In this document: positions 45,469 to 57,443 of the stretch, one piece after another
Numbering within the stretch: position 1 is the stretch's first letter
Layout of the letters: each line of letters begins with the position of its first letter
Source of the DNA: Anisodus tanguticus
Lineage: Eukaryota; Streptophyta; Magnoliopsida; Solanales; Solanaceae
Assembly: GCA_034509755.1 (NCBI GenBank)
Contig: CM067541.1
Location: 23,424,001 to 23,488,000, forward strand
Direction of reading: 5' to 3'
DNA: 64,000 nt
The notes under the pieces: generated by a model
What the model was told of the DNA's origin: nothing
Databases searched by the model: none
What the model saw: only the letters and a program-made list of their open reading frames with translations
Translations under genes and position numbers: made by a program

Positions 45469-45826
45469 GATGGTCACAATTTGGCTTTAAGTAAGTTTGG
45501 ATTTAGGTATGCGTAATTTTAAAGCTTTACTTCCTCCTGTGTGATTTGACTAAGCATGAAATTTAATAAAAAAATATTGTAGTTTCTGGTGTAGAACACG
45601 TCATGGACATTATTGCGACTTTAAAATTATATCATGAACAATTTAAAGTTAAACAATTTTTGAATATAAGAATTTGTCATTCTCCTTAATTAAGATAAAA
45701 CAAAAAGGAAAGTATGACACTTTAAATGAAAAAAAAAATGAGTAAGGTAAATTTTGGATTATTTTCAAGTGTTGTCGCATTATCGCTGATATGCATATTG
45801 TTTTTTATAAGTAGAAATTGCACGTA
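45469..45826. other. AT-rich stretch, no gene seen
   Basis: No element ends or convincing coding frame. Confidence 0.4.
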
Positions 45827-46183
45827 TATAGGGTGTGTTTGGTATGAAGGGAAATGTTCTTTGAAAAATATTTTCTTGAAAAAGAAGTTATATTCTTACT
45901 TATTTTAGGTGTTTGGTAAAACTAAGCAAAAGTATATTATCCCAAGATCATTTAAATGTGACTTAAGAAAAACACTATGAGGGTTGGGGTGCGGGGGGGT
46001 TTGGGAAAAGACATTAAGCTTGGAATATTATTTATGAAACTTGCTTAATTTTTCTATTTCCGGTAGGAAAGTCATTTTCCTGATTTTAAAGAAATTATTT
46101 TTTAAAAGAAAATATTTTTCAAAACATTTTGACCAACCAATAACGAAAGAATTGAAAAAACCTTCATACCAGACACACCTATA
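45827..46183. mobile_element. MITE with TATAGGGTGTGTTTGGTATG ends
   Basis: 357 bases. The left end TATAGGGTGTGTTTGGTATG pairs with the right end CATACCAGACACACCTATA with two differences. The interior carries TTTTC/GAAAA-type inverted runs and no gene. Target duplication is ambiguous (TA or a few bases more). Confidence 0.75.
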
Positions 46184-46270
46184 AAGAATTTTCTTTTAAC
46201 AAAATGGTGTCACATAACACTACTTACTAAAGGGTGTGTTCATCACTATTTTTTTTAAAAAAGATTACAG

Positions 46271-46383
46271 CAAAGAAGTGCACCAGACCAGGCAGATGAT
46301 GAGGAACTACGTGAAATTGCCAGTGAAGCCAAGCAAAGATTGGACAAGAAGTTGATTGCACAAAGGGAATTAGAAGAAAAGAG
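46271..46383 (+). pseudogene. Isolated host exon-like segment
   Basis: 113 bases between an acceptor (AAAAAAGATTACAG) and a donor (GAG|GTACTA) encode QRSAPDQADDEELREIASEA and KQRLDKKLIAQRELEEKR, a charged helical (coiled-coil-like) peptide. Codon use looks protein-coding and unlike the surrounding AT-rich DNA. No other exons of the same gene were found, so it may be a gene fragment or an exon of a gene whose other parts are displaced. No family recognised. Confidence 0.45.
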
Positions 46384-46479
46384 GTACTACTTAATTTTCA
46401 ATTCCCCATAATATTTGTGTAGCGGTAAAGTCAGAAATTCAAAAGTAAAGAATATTTGACCTATATAAATAGTATAAGT

Positions 46480-46710
46480 ACTTTTTCTATCTTAATTATG
46501 TGTCATACATTCTTTTTTTCCTATCCCAAAAAGAAGTCATATTTTTAATTTAAAAATAATTTAACTTAATTTAATCTTTCTATTTTATCCTTAGTGAGAT
46601 GATATATAGTCACACTAATATCTATGACGTGTTTTATTCCACAAATTTTAAATGTCTATTCTATCCTAAATTTCGTGTCCAGTTAAATACCATAGATTGG
46701 AAGGAATATT
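46480..46710. mobile_element. Degenerate Stowaway-like MITE
   Basis: It contains TTAATTATGTGTCATACATT near the left and CTAAATTTCGTGTCCAGTTA near the right, the arrangement of the Stowaway family also seen at 2939-3177. The ends are too decayed for clear inverted repeats. Confidence 0.5.
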
Positions 46711-46788
46711 TTCTTGTAAAAGGTATTCAACTGACCATCTTTTATCAGTTGTAACTGATCAACCCATGGTATCGTACATGTATAATTG

Positions 46789-47041
46789 TGTCTGAAGGAA
46801 AATAATCTCATACCCTTTAATTCATCCATACAATCATATATATACATCTCTATGATCCAAAGAATATATTACATGATTAATATGATATCCTAAGAATATA
46901 TGATTATGATATGATATTTACATCCTAATGATATGATATGATAGTATCCTAATGATATGATTATGATATGATATTATTCTAATGATATGATTATGATGTA
47001 ATTGAATTATCCTAATGATTAATATTGATTTTGTCTAACTG
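46789..47041 (-). repeat. Copia 3 3' LTR
   Basis: About 250 bases rich in ATGATATGATTATGATATGA repeats. The minus-strand start (about GTTAGACAAAATC) follows the polypurine tract TGCGGGGGACA at about 47042-47052. Its end (ATTATTTTCCTTCAGACA) matches the 5' LTR remnant near 61500-61545. Confidence 0.75.
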
Positions 47042-47660
47042 TCCCCCGCAGTCTTAGCGGGAGATTTTCGTATGCTGAGACTGTCCCTGAAATCATCAAA
47101 AAGTATGCGCGGAAGACCCTTCGTGAAAATATTTGCAATCTGATAACGGGGCGATACATGGAGAATACAGACTTGTCCAAGAGCAACCTTTTCATGAACA
47201 AATAATATAATCATCTCTATGTGTTTTGTGCGTTGATGATGGACATGGTTACCAGATAGATATATTGCACTCACATTATCACAATAAACCACGGTTGCTT
47301 TGTCGATCGGACAATGAAGTTTCAAAAGAAGATTACAGAGCCAACATGATTCTGCGACCATATTAGGTACCCCTAATATTCTGCCTCAGCACTTGATCGG
47401 GATAGTGTCGGTTGACGTTTTGACGACCAAAAAATGATATTGTCTCCTAGAAACACATGATAATCATAGGTGGAACGCCGTGTATCCGGCCAGCCACCCC
47501 AATCGACATCTGTATAAGATGTGAGGCCAGAAACGGTGGACTTATACAAATGCTTTCCAAAATCAAGAGTACCCTTAACATACCGCATAATTCGTTTAAG
47601 AGCCCCCATATATTCTTCCTCTGGATCATGCATATGTAAATCCGCATAAGAGATATTAGC
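47035..47660 (-). pseudogene. Copia 3 RNase H
   Basis: SYTDVDWGGWPDTRRSTYDY and SRSSAEAEY (47373-47633) are the first catalytic segment, with Val in place of Ala in the DADW motif. VVYCDNVSAIYLSGNHVHHQ and RTKHIEMIILFVHEKVALGQ follow in another frame (47035-47361). The break is near 47365-47390. Confidence 0.85.
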
Positions 47661-48540
47661 TCTCGTGAAAGTTAGGTACTGTTATGCCCCTGCTAAGTTG
47701 CGGTAATGTATTGGGTCACTGTATTGAGTACCCGTAGAGTTATTCAATTTTGCCTTTGTATCAACCGGCGTATGTGACGGTTTGCACGAGGGCATACCGG
47801 CTTTGTCAATGATTTCTTTGGCGTATTTCTTTTGACAGAGAAATAGACCACCAACATATTGAGTTACAGCGATTTCCAAAAAATAGTTTAAAGGGCCCAA
47901 ATCCTTCATAGCAAATTCTGACGCAAGAAAAGACATAATAGACTAGCGAAGTGACTCAGATGATGCTCTGAGAATGATGTCATCCACATAGAGAAGAATA
48001 TATGCCATGTCATTTCCCTTCTTGTAAATGAACAAAGACTGATCGAACTTACCGTGTGAGAATCCTAGTGTGGATACGAACCCTGCAAACCGGTTGTACC
48101 ATGCCCGGGGAGCCTGTTTCAAACCATATAATGATATTTTTAACAAGTAAACATAATCTGTATGAGTTGGATCTCAGAAGCCCAAAGACTGGTGCATGTA
48201 AATTGTTTCTTGTAGGTGACCATGTAAAAAGACATTATTGACATTCAACTGATGGATGGACCATGATTTGGACAAAGCCAGACTAAGAATAGTCCTAATA
48301 GTCGTTGGTTTAACTATCGGACTGAATGTTTCACCGCAATCCATGACAACCTGCTGATACCTACCATCACCAACAAGATGAACTTTGTGTCTCGCAAAAG
48401 AGCCATCATAATCTTTTTATGATGGAAAACCCACATAGAACGTATTATGTTCACATTAGATGGACGGGGAACTAACTCTCAAGTCTTATTTTTAATAAGA
48501 GCATCAATTTCGTCTAACATGATAGTTTTCCAATTCGGGT
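47661..48540 (-). pseudogene. Copia 3 reverse transcriptase
   Basis: LLYVDDIILRASSESLR (47943-48146 frame) keeps YVDD, then FAMKDLGPLNYFLEIAV. Upstream the segment around 48240 encodes the SIHQLNVNN.FLHG region, where the first catalytic Asp appears as Asn. Several stops are present. It is inactive as written. Confidence 0.83.
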
Positions 48541-50120
48541 CTTATAAGGCTGCTTTGGGATTTTTGGGAAGTGGTGTGGGTTAACTGAAGATGTTAGGTT
48601 AAAATGATGTTTGGGCCGAAAAATCCCGTGCATGGAATGGGTTTCAACAGTCCGAGGTGGGATCGAGACCGTTGGATGGGGCAGTGGGCTATCGGGTTAT
48701 GGATTGTGCCGATTATGGGTTTGTGGAGCTGGGCTTATTGACATGTTTTGGGAATTGGGTGAGGGAGTAGTGGGCTCCCTCAGTTGGGTCGGCCATTCAT
48801 GAGAATTGGAATGGGCCGAGGTTGAAGATGAGGAGGCAGTGGGCTCTCTGACTCGGACTGGTCCAGTCTAAGTTTGTTGTTGGGCCACTATATTTGGTGG
48901 TTCATTTTGGGTTAGTCCGGTATTGGATTGGGCATGTAGATGATGATTTAAAATTGGATGTATTTCCACATCCAAAAATTCATATGCAGGCGGGGACGCC
49001 ACATGTGATTTAGCAAACGGGAATGTGTACTCATAAAAAACCACGTGACAAGAGATGATAATTTTCCTAGTAGACATATCATAACACTTATATCCCCTAT
49101 GATTTTGTGGGTATCCCAAAGCAACACAAGGAGTGAAATGGGCTTGAAGTTTGTTGATGGTTGTGGATGGAAATAAAGGAGAACATAAACACCCGAAAAC
49201 CCTCAAATGTGTAGAGGAAGGAATACAATGGTACAACATTTGTGTAGGTGATAGGTTTGAGAGTAGCTTGCTAGGAAGAATGTTTAAAAGATATGTGGCC
49301 ATTTGAAGAGCATGATGCCAAAAAGATGGTGGTGTGGATGAATGCAAAAGAAGTGTGCAAATTAGATTGTTGATTGTTCGGATTTTTCTTTCGGCTTTCC
49401 CATTTTGAGGAGAAGTATGTGGACATGAAAGACGCAAGGACATTCCATTTTGGTGACAAAATTCCTTAAATTGGTCATTTATGAATTCCCTCCCATTGGA
49501 AACATTTAATGGATTTCTCAAATTGATTTTTGATGAAAATACTAAATTGTTTAAAAATGGCGAAGACTTGCAATTTCTTTCCTATTGGATATGTCCACAA
49601 AAAATCGAACAATCATCCAAAATGAGCATATAATACTTATGACTGCCGAACTTAAAATCGGTGATGTCCATAAATCACTATGCATGAGATCAAATGACAT
49701 AAAAGTATTTGAAGTAGATAAGGAAAAATGAAGCTTAACATGCTTCCCAAAAATGTAATCCTAGCAAACATGAGAGTCCACAAGTTTATTACAATCAATA
49801 AATTTATTATTTCTAAGAAAATTGAACATCGGTGCTCCCGTGTGTCCCAACCTGTTATTCCATAAACTAGGAGAAATAGTTGCAAAGGTAGATGGATTGG
49901 TGACTTGGTTGTTGGCAGTGGAAGTGATGGGATACAACTCCCCAGTGCTATTACATCTTATTAGTGGCATCCCCGTCTGAAAATTCTTCACAGAAAACCC
50001 AAACAAATCAAAATTAATAGAAATGTTATTGTCAATATTAAACCGACGTACATATATCAAGTTTTTAATCAGATTGGGTACATGTAGAAAATTCTTCAAA
50101 TGTAAGGGTGGGTGAAGGGG
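48541..50120 (-). pseudogene. Copia 3 integrase
   Basis: The core piece (48868-49521) has NGREFINDQFKEFCHQNGMS and CPHTSPQNGKAERKIRTINN, with the Glu of the active site, then HLRVFGCLCSPLFPSTTINK. The zinc part is near 49780-49860 (NRLGHTGAPMFNFLRNNK). Between them the frame shifts, and the second catalytic Asp segment is damaged (NVSNGREF in place of DNGGEF). Confidence 0.83.
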
Positions 50121-50557
50121 TTTGAGATGTAATTGACCAATACCACAAATTGGAATTTTCTGTCCACTGCCAACAATAATATTTTAATTACTGCTGATAT
50201 TAAAATAAGACGAGAGAGTACATTGAGATGCCGTCACATGTGATGTCGCCCCCGTGTCCATGTACCACGAATCATCAGAAACACTTAAATTCATAATGTT
50301 CATGGCTTGTTCAATATCCGTGAGAGCATAACTTGCGGAGGATGGTCCATGGGCTGCAAAAGCTTATAGCGGATGAGAACCGAGAATTGGGAAGTGGGTC
50401 TGGCCCATTGGGCCATCAGATATGGGGCAGAGTGGGCCCCACTGTTGCGGGTTCCAGGCCCAGGGCGGGAACTGGCCCCAATGCCCGCTGCCACCATACT
50501 GTTGCGGCTGCTAGTGGGGTCGGTTCTACTGCTGCTTCCCTCAACCAGCCCCTCCAC
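50121..50557 (-). pseudogene. Copia 3 protease and C-terminal gag
   Basis: A DSWYMDTGATSHVTAS-like segment occurs at about 50225-50270 (protease site DTGA). It is preceded by a Gly/Ser-rich gag tail (50300-50557). The sequence is cut at 50557 by the Athila-like element and continues at 60496. Confidence 0.75.
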
Positions 50558-51967
50558 TGTTGAGTCTATTTCTAGTACTATTTTAGAGTATGTTTTAGGA
50601 AGTCTTTTGTAGTCTTTTAGTTGTTTTGTGCAGTATTATGCGTGTTTTTGCTTTGTTTTCAGTTTAAGCGATTCATGATAGATGAGGCGGAGATTAAAAG
50701 AAAATAGGTAGCTATTGAGGATAAAAATGTCTACCTAGGCAGAAGAAGTGGTTCAGAGAAGTGTTGAAAAATCAAAAGATAAAGAGCCGCGGCGCAACAA
50801 GCATGGAGTCGTGGCGCAACAAGGGCCATGACCGAGGAAGCAAGGGCCAAGGCGCCTGACTGGCAGAAGGCTAGAAGAAGTTGATCAGATTGAGAGTCGC
50901 GACACCCAAAATAAGAGCCGCGACCCCCAACATAAGAGCCGCGCGCCCAACAAAAGAGCCGCGACGCCCCACTGGCAGAAAGTTCAGACGTGAATTAGCA
51001 CCGCGACGCTCTAATAGCTGTGCCGCGGCGCCATCGACGTCCAGGCAGCGAAAAAAACCTAAATTTAACAAGGGAAAAAAGGTCCATTCTGTTTTTTTTT
51101 ATGAAATATGCTGGGGGAGACGAATTTTGAAAAAGGGATCTCACATGAGAGGCAAGGAACAAGAGAGCAAAAAGTAATTAGAGACATCAATTGTCCAAGT
51201 TCTTTCCTTTTCATTACTATAATTAAGTTTATGTTGGATATTAAGTTAATTAGTCTACTTAGCATGTCTATGAGCTAATTACTTTTATTAGGGTTTTCTG
51301 TTGAATCACTTGAAACCCTGTTATGATTTAATGCATTGCTAGTGTTTCTTCTTCATCTATTAAGATCTCTTCAACTTGCGTTTATTGAATGATAATTAAT
51401 TGGCCATTAGTTTTCATTACCTATATGATTTTAAATCAAGATCTGAAAAGTGAGGTTTGAATATGCTATAGTTGTTTAGACGTAGGTTTAATCTTGAACG
51501 GGAGTATCACGATTGTCTGTGTAGCTTTTTAGGTTATAGATCTTAATCCTCCTATGTGATTGAATTTATCATAGAACTATAGAAAATTCTCACTTAGGTT
51601 GAGTTTTTATATGTCCTAACCGGGATATAGAACATCTTAGTTAACCTGCTATCTTAATAAGAAGAAAAATCGATAGTCTTGCATTAATGAATGATAGAGT
51701 GGATTGTTGATGAGATTGGAAACCCTAATTGCCTTCATTACCGAATTAAACTTCGTGTGTTTCCACTACTATTTCATTCCCGCAATCTATTTTAGTTTGT
51801 TAATTCTTTAGTTTAGAAATCACCACTTATATTCGTTTGCCAAATAGAAGCTAAAGATTAGTTAATTGGTAATTGATAAATCAGTCTCTGTGGACGATAC
51901 TCGGTTTTACCAAAATTATTACAAATTGCGATACATACACTTGCGTAGCATCTAGAAATTTCACAAG
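50558..51967 (+). repeat. Athila-like 5' LTR
   Basis: About 1,410 bases, matching 59126-60495 with scattered substitutions and indels. It has a cluster of GAGCCGCGAC-type motifs at 50785-51035. The 3' end is mutated (TTTCACAAG here against TTTCGCAACA in the other copy). Confidence 0.88.
50785..51040 (+). repeat. AGCCGCGACGC-motif cluster in the 5' LTR
   Basis: At least seven variants of RAGCCGCGRCGC occur (for example near 50786, 50804, 50896, 50922, 50938, 50956, 51022). The cluster stands out as GC-rich in an AT-rich LTR. The same motif recurs at 57672-57815 and in the 3' LTR. Confidence 0.75.
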
Positions 51968-52159
51968 CTTTTGACTTCATTTGGTTGTTCCTAGAACACA
52001 TTTTTAACTTAATCTGCATGCATTGTTTTTATCAGTTTTAGGTAGCTTTGTTATGTGCGAAGCAGAAGAGGAGCAGACAACCTTGTTCCTATGAATCTAG
52101 AGATTGAGAAAGCGTGTATGCAGTATTGAAAGAACAAAAGAATTGTTGATTCAACTGTT

Positions 52160-53068
52160 ATGGCAAACCAACATAATAATGATGATTTGAACCGAGGAAT
52201 ACCAGCCCAGAATCCTGCTGCGAGGAGCTTACATGACTACATATTGTCAACTGTTACAGGAGTGCAGACATGCATAAAGCCACCAGCTGTGGATGCAAAT
52301 AATTTTGAGATTAAGCTAGTAATCCTGCAGATGGTCCAGAGCACAAGTCAGTTTGGTGGGTTGCCCTCTGAAGATCCACATATGCATTTGGCGAACTTCA
52401 TGGAGTTATTTGCTACATTTAAGTACAATGGTGTTACTGATGATGCCATTGGGTTGAGGCTCTTTCCATTCGCACTAAGGGACCGAGCGTGGAAAGATCT
52501 GCAAGCTAACTCTATCACTGCGTGGAAAGATCTGGCTCAAATATTTCTTGCAAAATTCTTCCCTCTATCAAAGGCTGCTAAGCTAAGGGGAGAACTAAAC
52601 AACTTCTATCAGCTGGAAGGAGAATCTCTATATGATGCTTGGGAAAGATTTAAAGAGTTGCAAATGAAGTGTCCTCATCATGGACTTGAGCGGTGGATGT
52701 TAGTCCATAATTTTTACAATGGTTTGTGTGGTACTACTAGTACCATAATTGATGTTGCTGCTGAAGGGTCATTCATGAGCAAGAGTGCTAATGAGACGTA
52801 TGAGCTGTTCGAAGATATTGCAACAAATAACCATCAGTGCTCCGATGAGAGAGCTACCAACAACAGAAAGGTGGCTGGAGTTTATGAGTTGGATGTCATC
52901 ACTACGTTAACTGCTCAAGTTGCTTCTTTGACAAAACAATTACAGCAAAATACTATGGCAGCCAATGTTGTTCAGACGCAGGTGGGATGTGAAATTTGTG
53001 GGGGACCACATAGTTTTGATCATTGCACAACAGTAGATCCCAACAATGTACCTATGGATCAAGCATAA
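52160..53068 (+). pseudogene. Athila-like gag
   Basis: 302 codons open from ATG 52160. It contains FGGLPSEDPHMHLANFMELF and RLFPFALRDRAWKDLQANSI, then LAKFFPLSKAAKLRGELNNF, the capsid signature of Athila/Tat Gypsy elements. A zinc knuckle CEICGGPHSFDHC lies near the C-terminus. The frame then stops at 53068 and gag-related sequence continues in other frames to about 53700. The N-terminal part alone looks intact, so gag may have been lost only recently. Confidence 0.88.
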
Positions 53069-53930
53069 TTTCAGGCAGTTGGAAACATTTAAAGGCCCTA
53101 CAACAACCCATTCTCCAACACTTACAATCCTGGGTGGAGGAATTACCCTAATTTTTCATGGAGAAATAGCCAGAACTAGCAACCACAGTTCGGAGAGCAG
53201 TATCAATAGAGCAATCAACAACAACCCATGAGTCAAGCTTCGTCGTCTCAGCAGCCCAGACCACAAGTTCAACAAGCTGACCCCAATGAATTGCAAGCAG
53301 CCTTGTTGACCCTCACCAATTCCAAAACTCAGTTCATTACTGAAACGAGATCATCTATCCGAAACTTGGAGACATAAGTGGGCCAGCTAGCAAATATGTT
53401 AAACAACAGATCGTAGGGGAATCTCCCTAGCAATACTGTTGTAAATCCAAAGGAGCAATGTCAGGCTATAAATTTGAAAAGCGGTAAGCAAGTTAAACCA
53501 GCTGCACCTCTACCATATGTGGAGGAGATGAACAAATTTGGTGAGACATCTAATGCAGAAAAGGAGTGGGTTACTGAAGACCACCCCACGGTAGAAAAGG
53601 CACTAGCAGTGAGTAATGAGCCTCAAATCAGAATTCCGTACCCTCAGAGGCTTAGAAAAAATTCTCTGGATAAACAATTTTCCAAGATTTTTTAAGTATT
53701 CAAGAAGCTGCACATAAATATTCTTTTTGCTGAAGCCCTAGAGCAGATGCCCAGTTATGTCAAATTTATGAAGGAGATTCTCTTTAAAAAGAGAAAGCTA
53801 TAAGATTATGAAATTGTGGCATTAACTGAGGAGTGCAATGCTATTCTACAAAGGAAGCTTCTCCAGAAGTTGAGAGATCCAGGAAGCTTCACCATTCCAT
53901 GCACTATAGATAATTTTGAGTGTTAACATG
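53069..53930 (+). pseudogene. Athila-like gag-pol linker, broken
   Basis: Short open stretches in several frames (53474-53695 is the longest, with KKAL-type acidic and PYPQRL segments). They correspond to the region between gag and protease in Athila elements, and stops separate them. Confidence 0.65.
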
Positions 53931-54312
53931 CTCTGTGTGATTTAGGGGCAAGTATCAACCTGATGCCCTTTTCTGTATTTTGCAAACTTGGTGTGGGGGA
54001 AGCAAGGCCTACAACTATTACTTTGCAGTTAGCAGATCGTTCGATCAAGCATCCACGAGGTATCATTGAAGATGTGCTAGTAAAAATGGATAAGTTCATC
54101 TTTCATGCTGACTTCATTAATCTGGATTTGAAATAAGATGAAAATATGTCAATCATCCTGGGGAGACCATTCTTAGCTACAGGGCAAGCACTTTAGATGT
54201 TCAGAATGACGAATTAAAACTTGACATCCTGGGGAGACCATTCTTAGCTACAGGGCAAGCACTTATAGATGTTCAGAATGACGAATTAAAACTCAGAGTC
54301 CAGGGAGAAGAA
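53931..54312 (+). pseudogene. Athila-like protease with a 70-bp tandem duplication
   Basis: The active-site segment reads DLGASINLMPFSVFCKLGVG (Athila proteases carry D-x-G-A-S). After ILGRPFLATG, a roughly 70-base block (54156-54225) is repeated at 54226-54296. The first copy has a one-base deletion that breaks the frame, while the second restores it. Confidence 0.8.
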
Positions 54313-55440
54313 GTGATTTTCAATGTATTCAGGGCAACAACTTATTCAAGAGCAAGTGACAACTGCTTTTCCATTGATGTGATTGAAAAAGTTGTTTCTG
54401 AGAAAAGCTTCAAGACTATTGATGTTGTTGAAGTAGCATTAACACAATGCGAGAAAGATGATAGTGAAGATACTGAGCTTGTGGAATATGCCAAGTGGGT
54501 GAACTCCTATGAGCCCTTCTATAGGAAGAAATATGAAAAGTTGAAAAAAATGCCAGAGAAACCATTACCTTCCATAGAAAAATCTCAAGTGTTAGAATTG
54601 AAGACCTTACCAGATCATCTGCACTACATGTATCTAGGTGAGAATGAAACTTTACCAGTGATTGTGTCTTGTTATCTATCTAAAGTCGAAGTTGAAAAAT
54701 TGTTGAGAGTCTTAAGGGCTCACAAGCTTGCTATTGGGTGGACATTGGCAGATATTAGAGGGATAAGTCCTTCTACAGTGATGTATAAGATCCATTTGGA
54801 AGATGAGACAGGCCTTCAATTGAGGCGCAAAGGAGGTTGAATCGAACTATGAATGAGGTGGTGAGAAAAGAGATCATGAAATGGCTTGATGTTGGGGTGA
54901 TTTACCCTATTTCTAATAGTGCATGGGTGAGTCCATTGCAAGTAGTGCCTAAGAAGGGTGGTATGACTGTGGAGAAGAATGAAAATAATGAGCTTATTCC
55001 ATCAAGACCAGTGATAGGGTGGAGGATTTGCATTGACTACAGCAAGTTGAACAAGGCAACCAGGAAAGACCATTTTCTCTTACATTTTCTAGACCAGATG
55101 CTTGATAGACTGGAAGGCCATAACTACTATTGTTTCTTGGATGGTTATTATGGGTATCATCAGATTGAAATTTCACCAGAAGATTAAGAGAAGACCACAT
55201 TTACTTGTCCCTATGGTACGTTTGCTTTTAGAAGAATGCCATTTGGGATTTGCAATGCCCCTGCTACCTTCCAACGATATATGATGGCCATTTTTCTGAC
55301 ATGGTGGAGAGAACTATCGAGATTTTCATGGATGAATTTTCAGTTTTTGGGTCATCCTTTGATGAGTGTTTGAGGCACTTAGAAGCAGTGTTATGAAGAG
55401 TCAAATCTTGTTCTGAACTGGGAAAAGTGCCACTTTATGG
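54313..55440 (+). pseudogene. Athila-like reverse transcriptase
   Basis: The N-terminal extension is 54313-54840. The RT palm follows with VVPKKGGMTVEKNE, RICIDYSKLNKATRKDHFLL and FLDGYYGYHQIEISPED. A stop follows at 55187. The next part has FMDEFSVFG, where the second Asp of the active-site DD pair is replaced by Glu. It is inactive as written. Confidence 0.87.
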
Positions 55441-56300
55441 TGAATGAAGGTATTGTTCCTAACCACAAAATTTCTAGCCAAGGCATTGAGGTAGACCGGG
55501 CTAAGATTTTTGCTATTGAAAATCTACCACCTTCAGTGTCAGTGAAAGAGGTTAGAAGTTTTCTTAGGCATGTTGGTTTCTACCGGAGATTCATCAAAGA
55601 CTTCTCAAAAATTTCAAAGCCTCTTTCGACCATGTTGATGAATGGTGTTGCGTTTGATTTTAATGAAGCGTGCCTAAATGCTTTTAAGGAACTTAAGGAG
55701 AAGTTAATTTCAGCACCAATTGTTACTGCACCAGATTGAGAGCTTCCATTTGAACTGATATGTGATGCTAGTGATTATGCAGTGGGAGCAGTTCTTAGGC
55801 AGTGAATTGACAAGGTATTTTGATCCATTTACTATGCTAGTAGAACTCTCAATGATGCACAATTGAATTATGCCACAACATAGAAAGAGTTGCTAGCCAT
55901 AGTATATGCATTTGATAAATTCAAGCCATATCTTATTAGGAAAAAAGTAATTGTGTACACTGATCATGCTGCTATCAAGTACTTGATGACAAAGAATGAT
56001 GCAAAACCCCATCTCATTCGATGGGTGCTGTTGTTGTAAGAATTTGACATGGAGATTCGTGATAAGAAGGGAACAGAAAATTTAGTTGCAGACCACTTGT
56101 CAAGACTTGAGGTGAAAGAGAGCCAGAATGCCAAAGATGTGCAAATTAATGACCATTTCCCATATGAGCAACTTTTTGAGGTAAGTGTCAGTTCAATTGT
56201 GCCTTGGTATGCTGACTTTGTTAATTTTCTTGCAGCACAAATTATACCTCCTGAGATGACAAGACAACAATTGAAGAAGTTCTACTCTGAGGTGTAGTAC
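55437..56300 (+). pseudogene. Athila-like RT connection and RNase H
   Basis: KISSQGIEVDRAKIFAIENL and SFLRHVGFYRRFIKDFSKIS are the RT thumb and connection. Then ELICDASDYAVGAVLRQ (about 55750-55805) is the RNase H start, with the catalytic Asp, and VYTDHAAIKYLM follows. There are stops at about 55737, 55803 and 56037. Confidence 0.85.
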
Positions 56301-57443
56301 TACTACTAGGATGAGCCTATTCTTTATAGGCATTATGCTGATCAAGTCATTAGACGCTGTGTGCCAGATGAAGAAATGCACCAAATTCTCACTCATTGTC
56401 ACACTTTACAATGTGGTGGGCATTTTGGGGCTTCAAGGACAACTGCTAAAGTGTTGCAAAGCGGGTTCTATTGGCCAGGACTGTTCAAAGATGCTAATAC
56501 TTTTGTGAAAGCATGTGATCGTTGTCAACGCACTGGGAACATCTCAAGAGGAATGAAATGCCGCTGAATGGGATCCTAGAAGTTGAACTCTTTGATGTCT
56601 GGGGCATTGACTTTATCGGTGGTGGATTATGTGTCTAAATGGGTCGAAGCCGTAGCATATAAGGAGAATGATGGTAAGACAGTCTTGAACTTCCTGCACA
56701 AGCACATATTCACAAGGTTTGGTACTCCCAGAGCTCTCATTAGCGACTAAGTGAGTCATTTTTGTAACAAGCATCTTGATGCCCTCCTTGCTCCCTATGG
56801 AGTCCACCACCGCATTGCCTTGCCATATCACCCTCAGACAAATGGTCAAGCTGAAATTTCAAACAAAGAGGTGAGGAGTATACTTGAAAAGACGGTGGAT
56901 AGCTCTAGAAAGAATTAGTCTACGAAGCTGGATGATGCCCTTTGGGCCTATAGGATGACATTTAGAACTCCTATTCGAATGTCTCCCTATAGGTTGGTTT
57001 TTGGAAAATCATGTCACCTACCAGTTGAGTTGGAGCATTGAGAGTACTGGGCCATGAGAAAGTTGAATATGGATGAGGGTGCCGCTGGACAAAATAGGCT
57101 ACTACAATTGAATGAGCTTGACGAGTTTCGAAATGAAGCCTATGAGAATGCCAAGATTTTTAAGGAACGCACAAAAGCATGACATGACAAGAACTTGATC
57201 CGAAAAGAGTTTCAACCCAGAAAACAAGTACTTCTATTCAATTCAAGGTTGAGGTTGTTTCCAAGAAAGTTGAAGTCCAGATGGTCGGTTCCATTTACTA
57301 TCGAGAGAGTTTTTCCATATGGTTCAGTCAAAGTGCGAAGAAAGGATTGTTCACCATTCAAAGTGAACGGACAAAGATTGAAGACATACTTGGGTGGTCC
57401 TAGTGAGCAGACAACGTCTGTTATCCTCTTGAAATCAATATGA
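56301..57443 (+). pseudogene. Athila-like integrase
   Basis: The zinc domain is HCHTLQCGGHFGASRTTAKV with FVKACDRCQRTGN (HHCC). In the core, about 60 bases appear deleted between KCR (56567) and VDYVSKWVEA, so the first catalytic Asp region is lost. YHPQTNGQAEISNKEVRSIL retains the Glu. The C-terminal part (57195-57443) ends with RRKDCSPFKVNGQRLKTYLG, typical of Athila integrase tails. Confidence 0.86.

Noticed and set aside
45726..45908. 60-codon ORF with a hydrophobic segment
   Set aside because: Its second half lies in the MITE at 45827-46183, so it is a chance frame.
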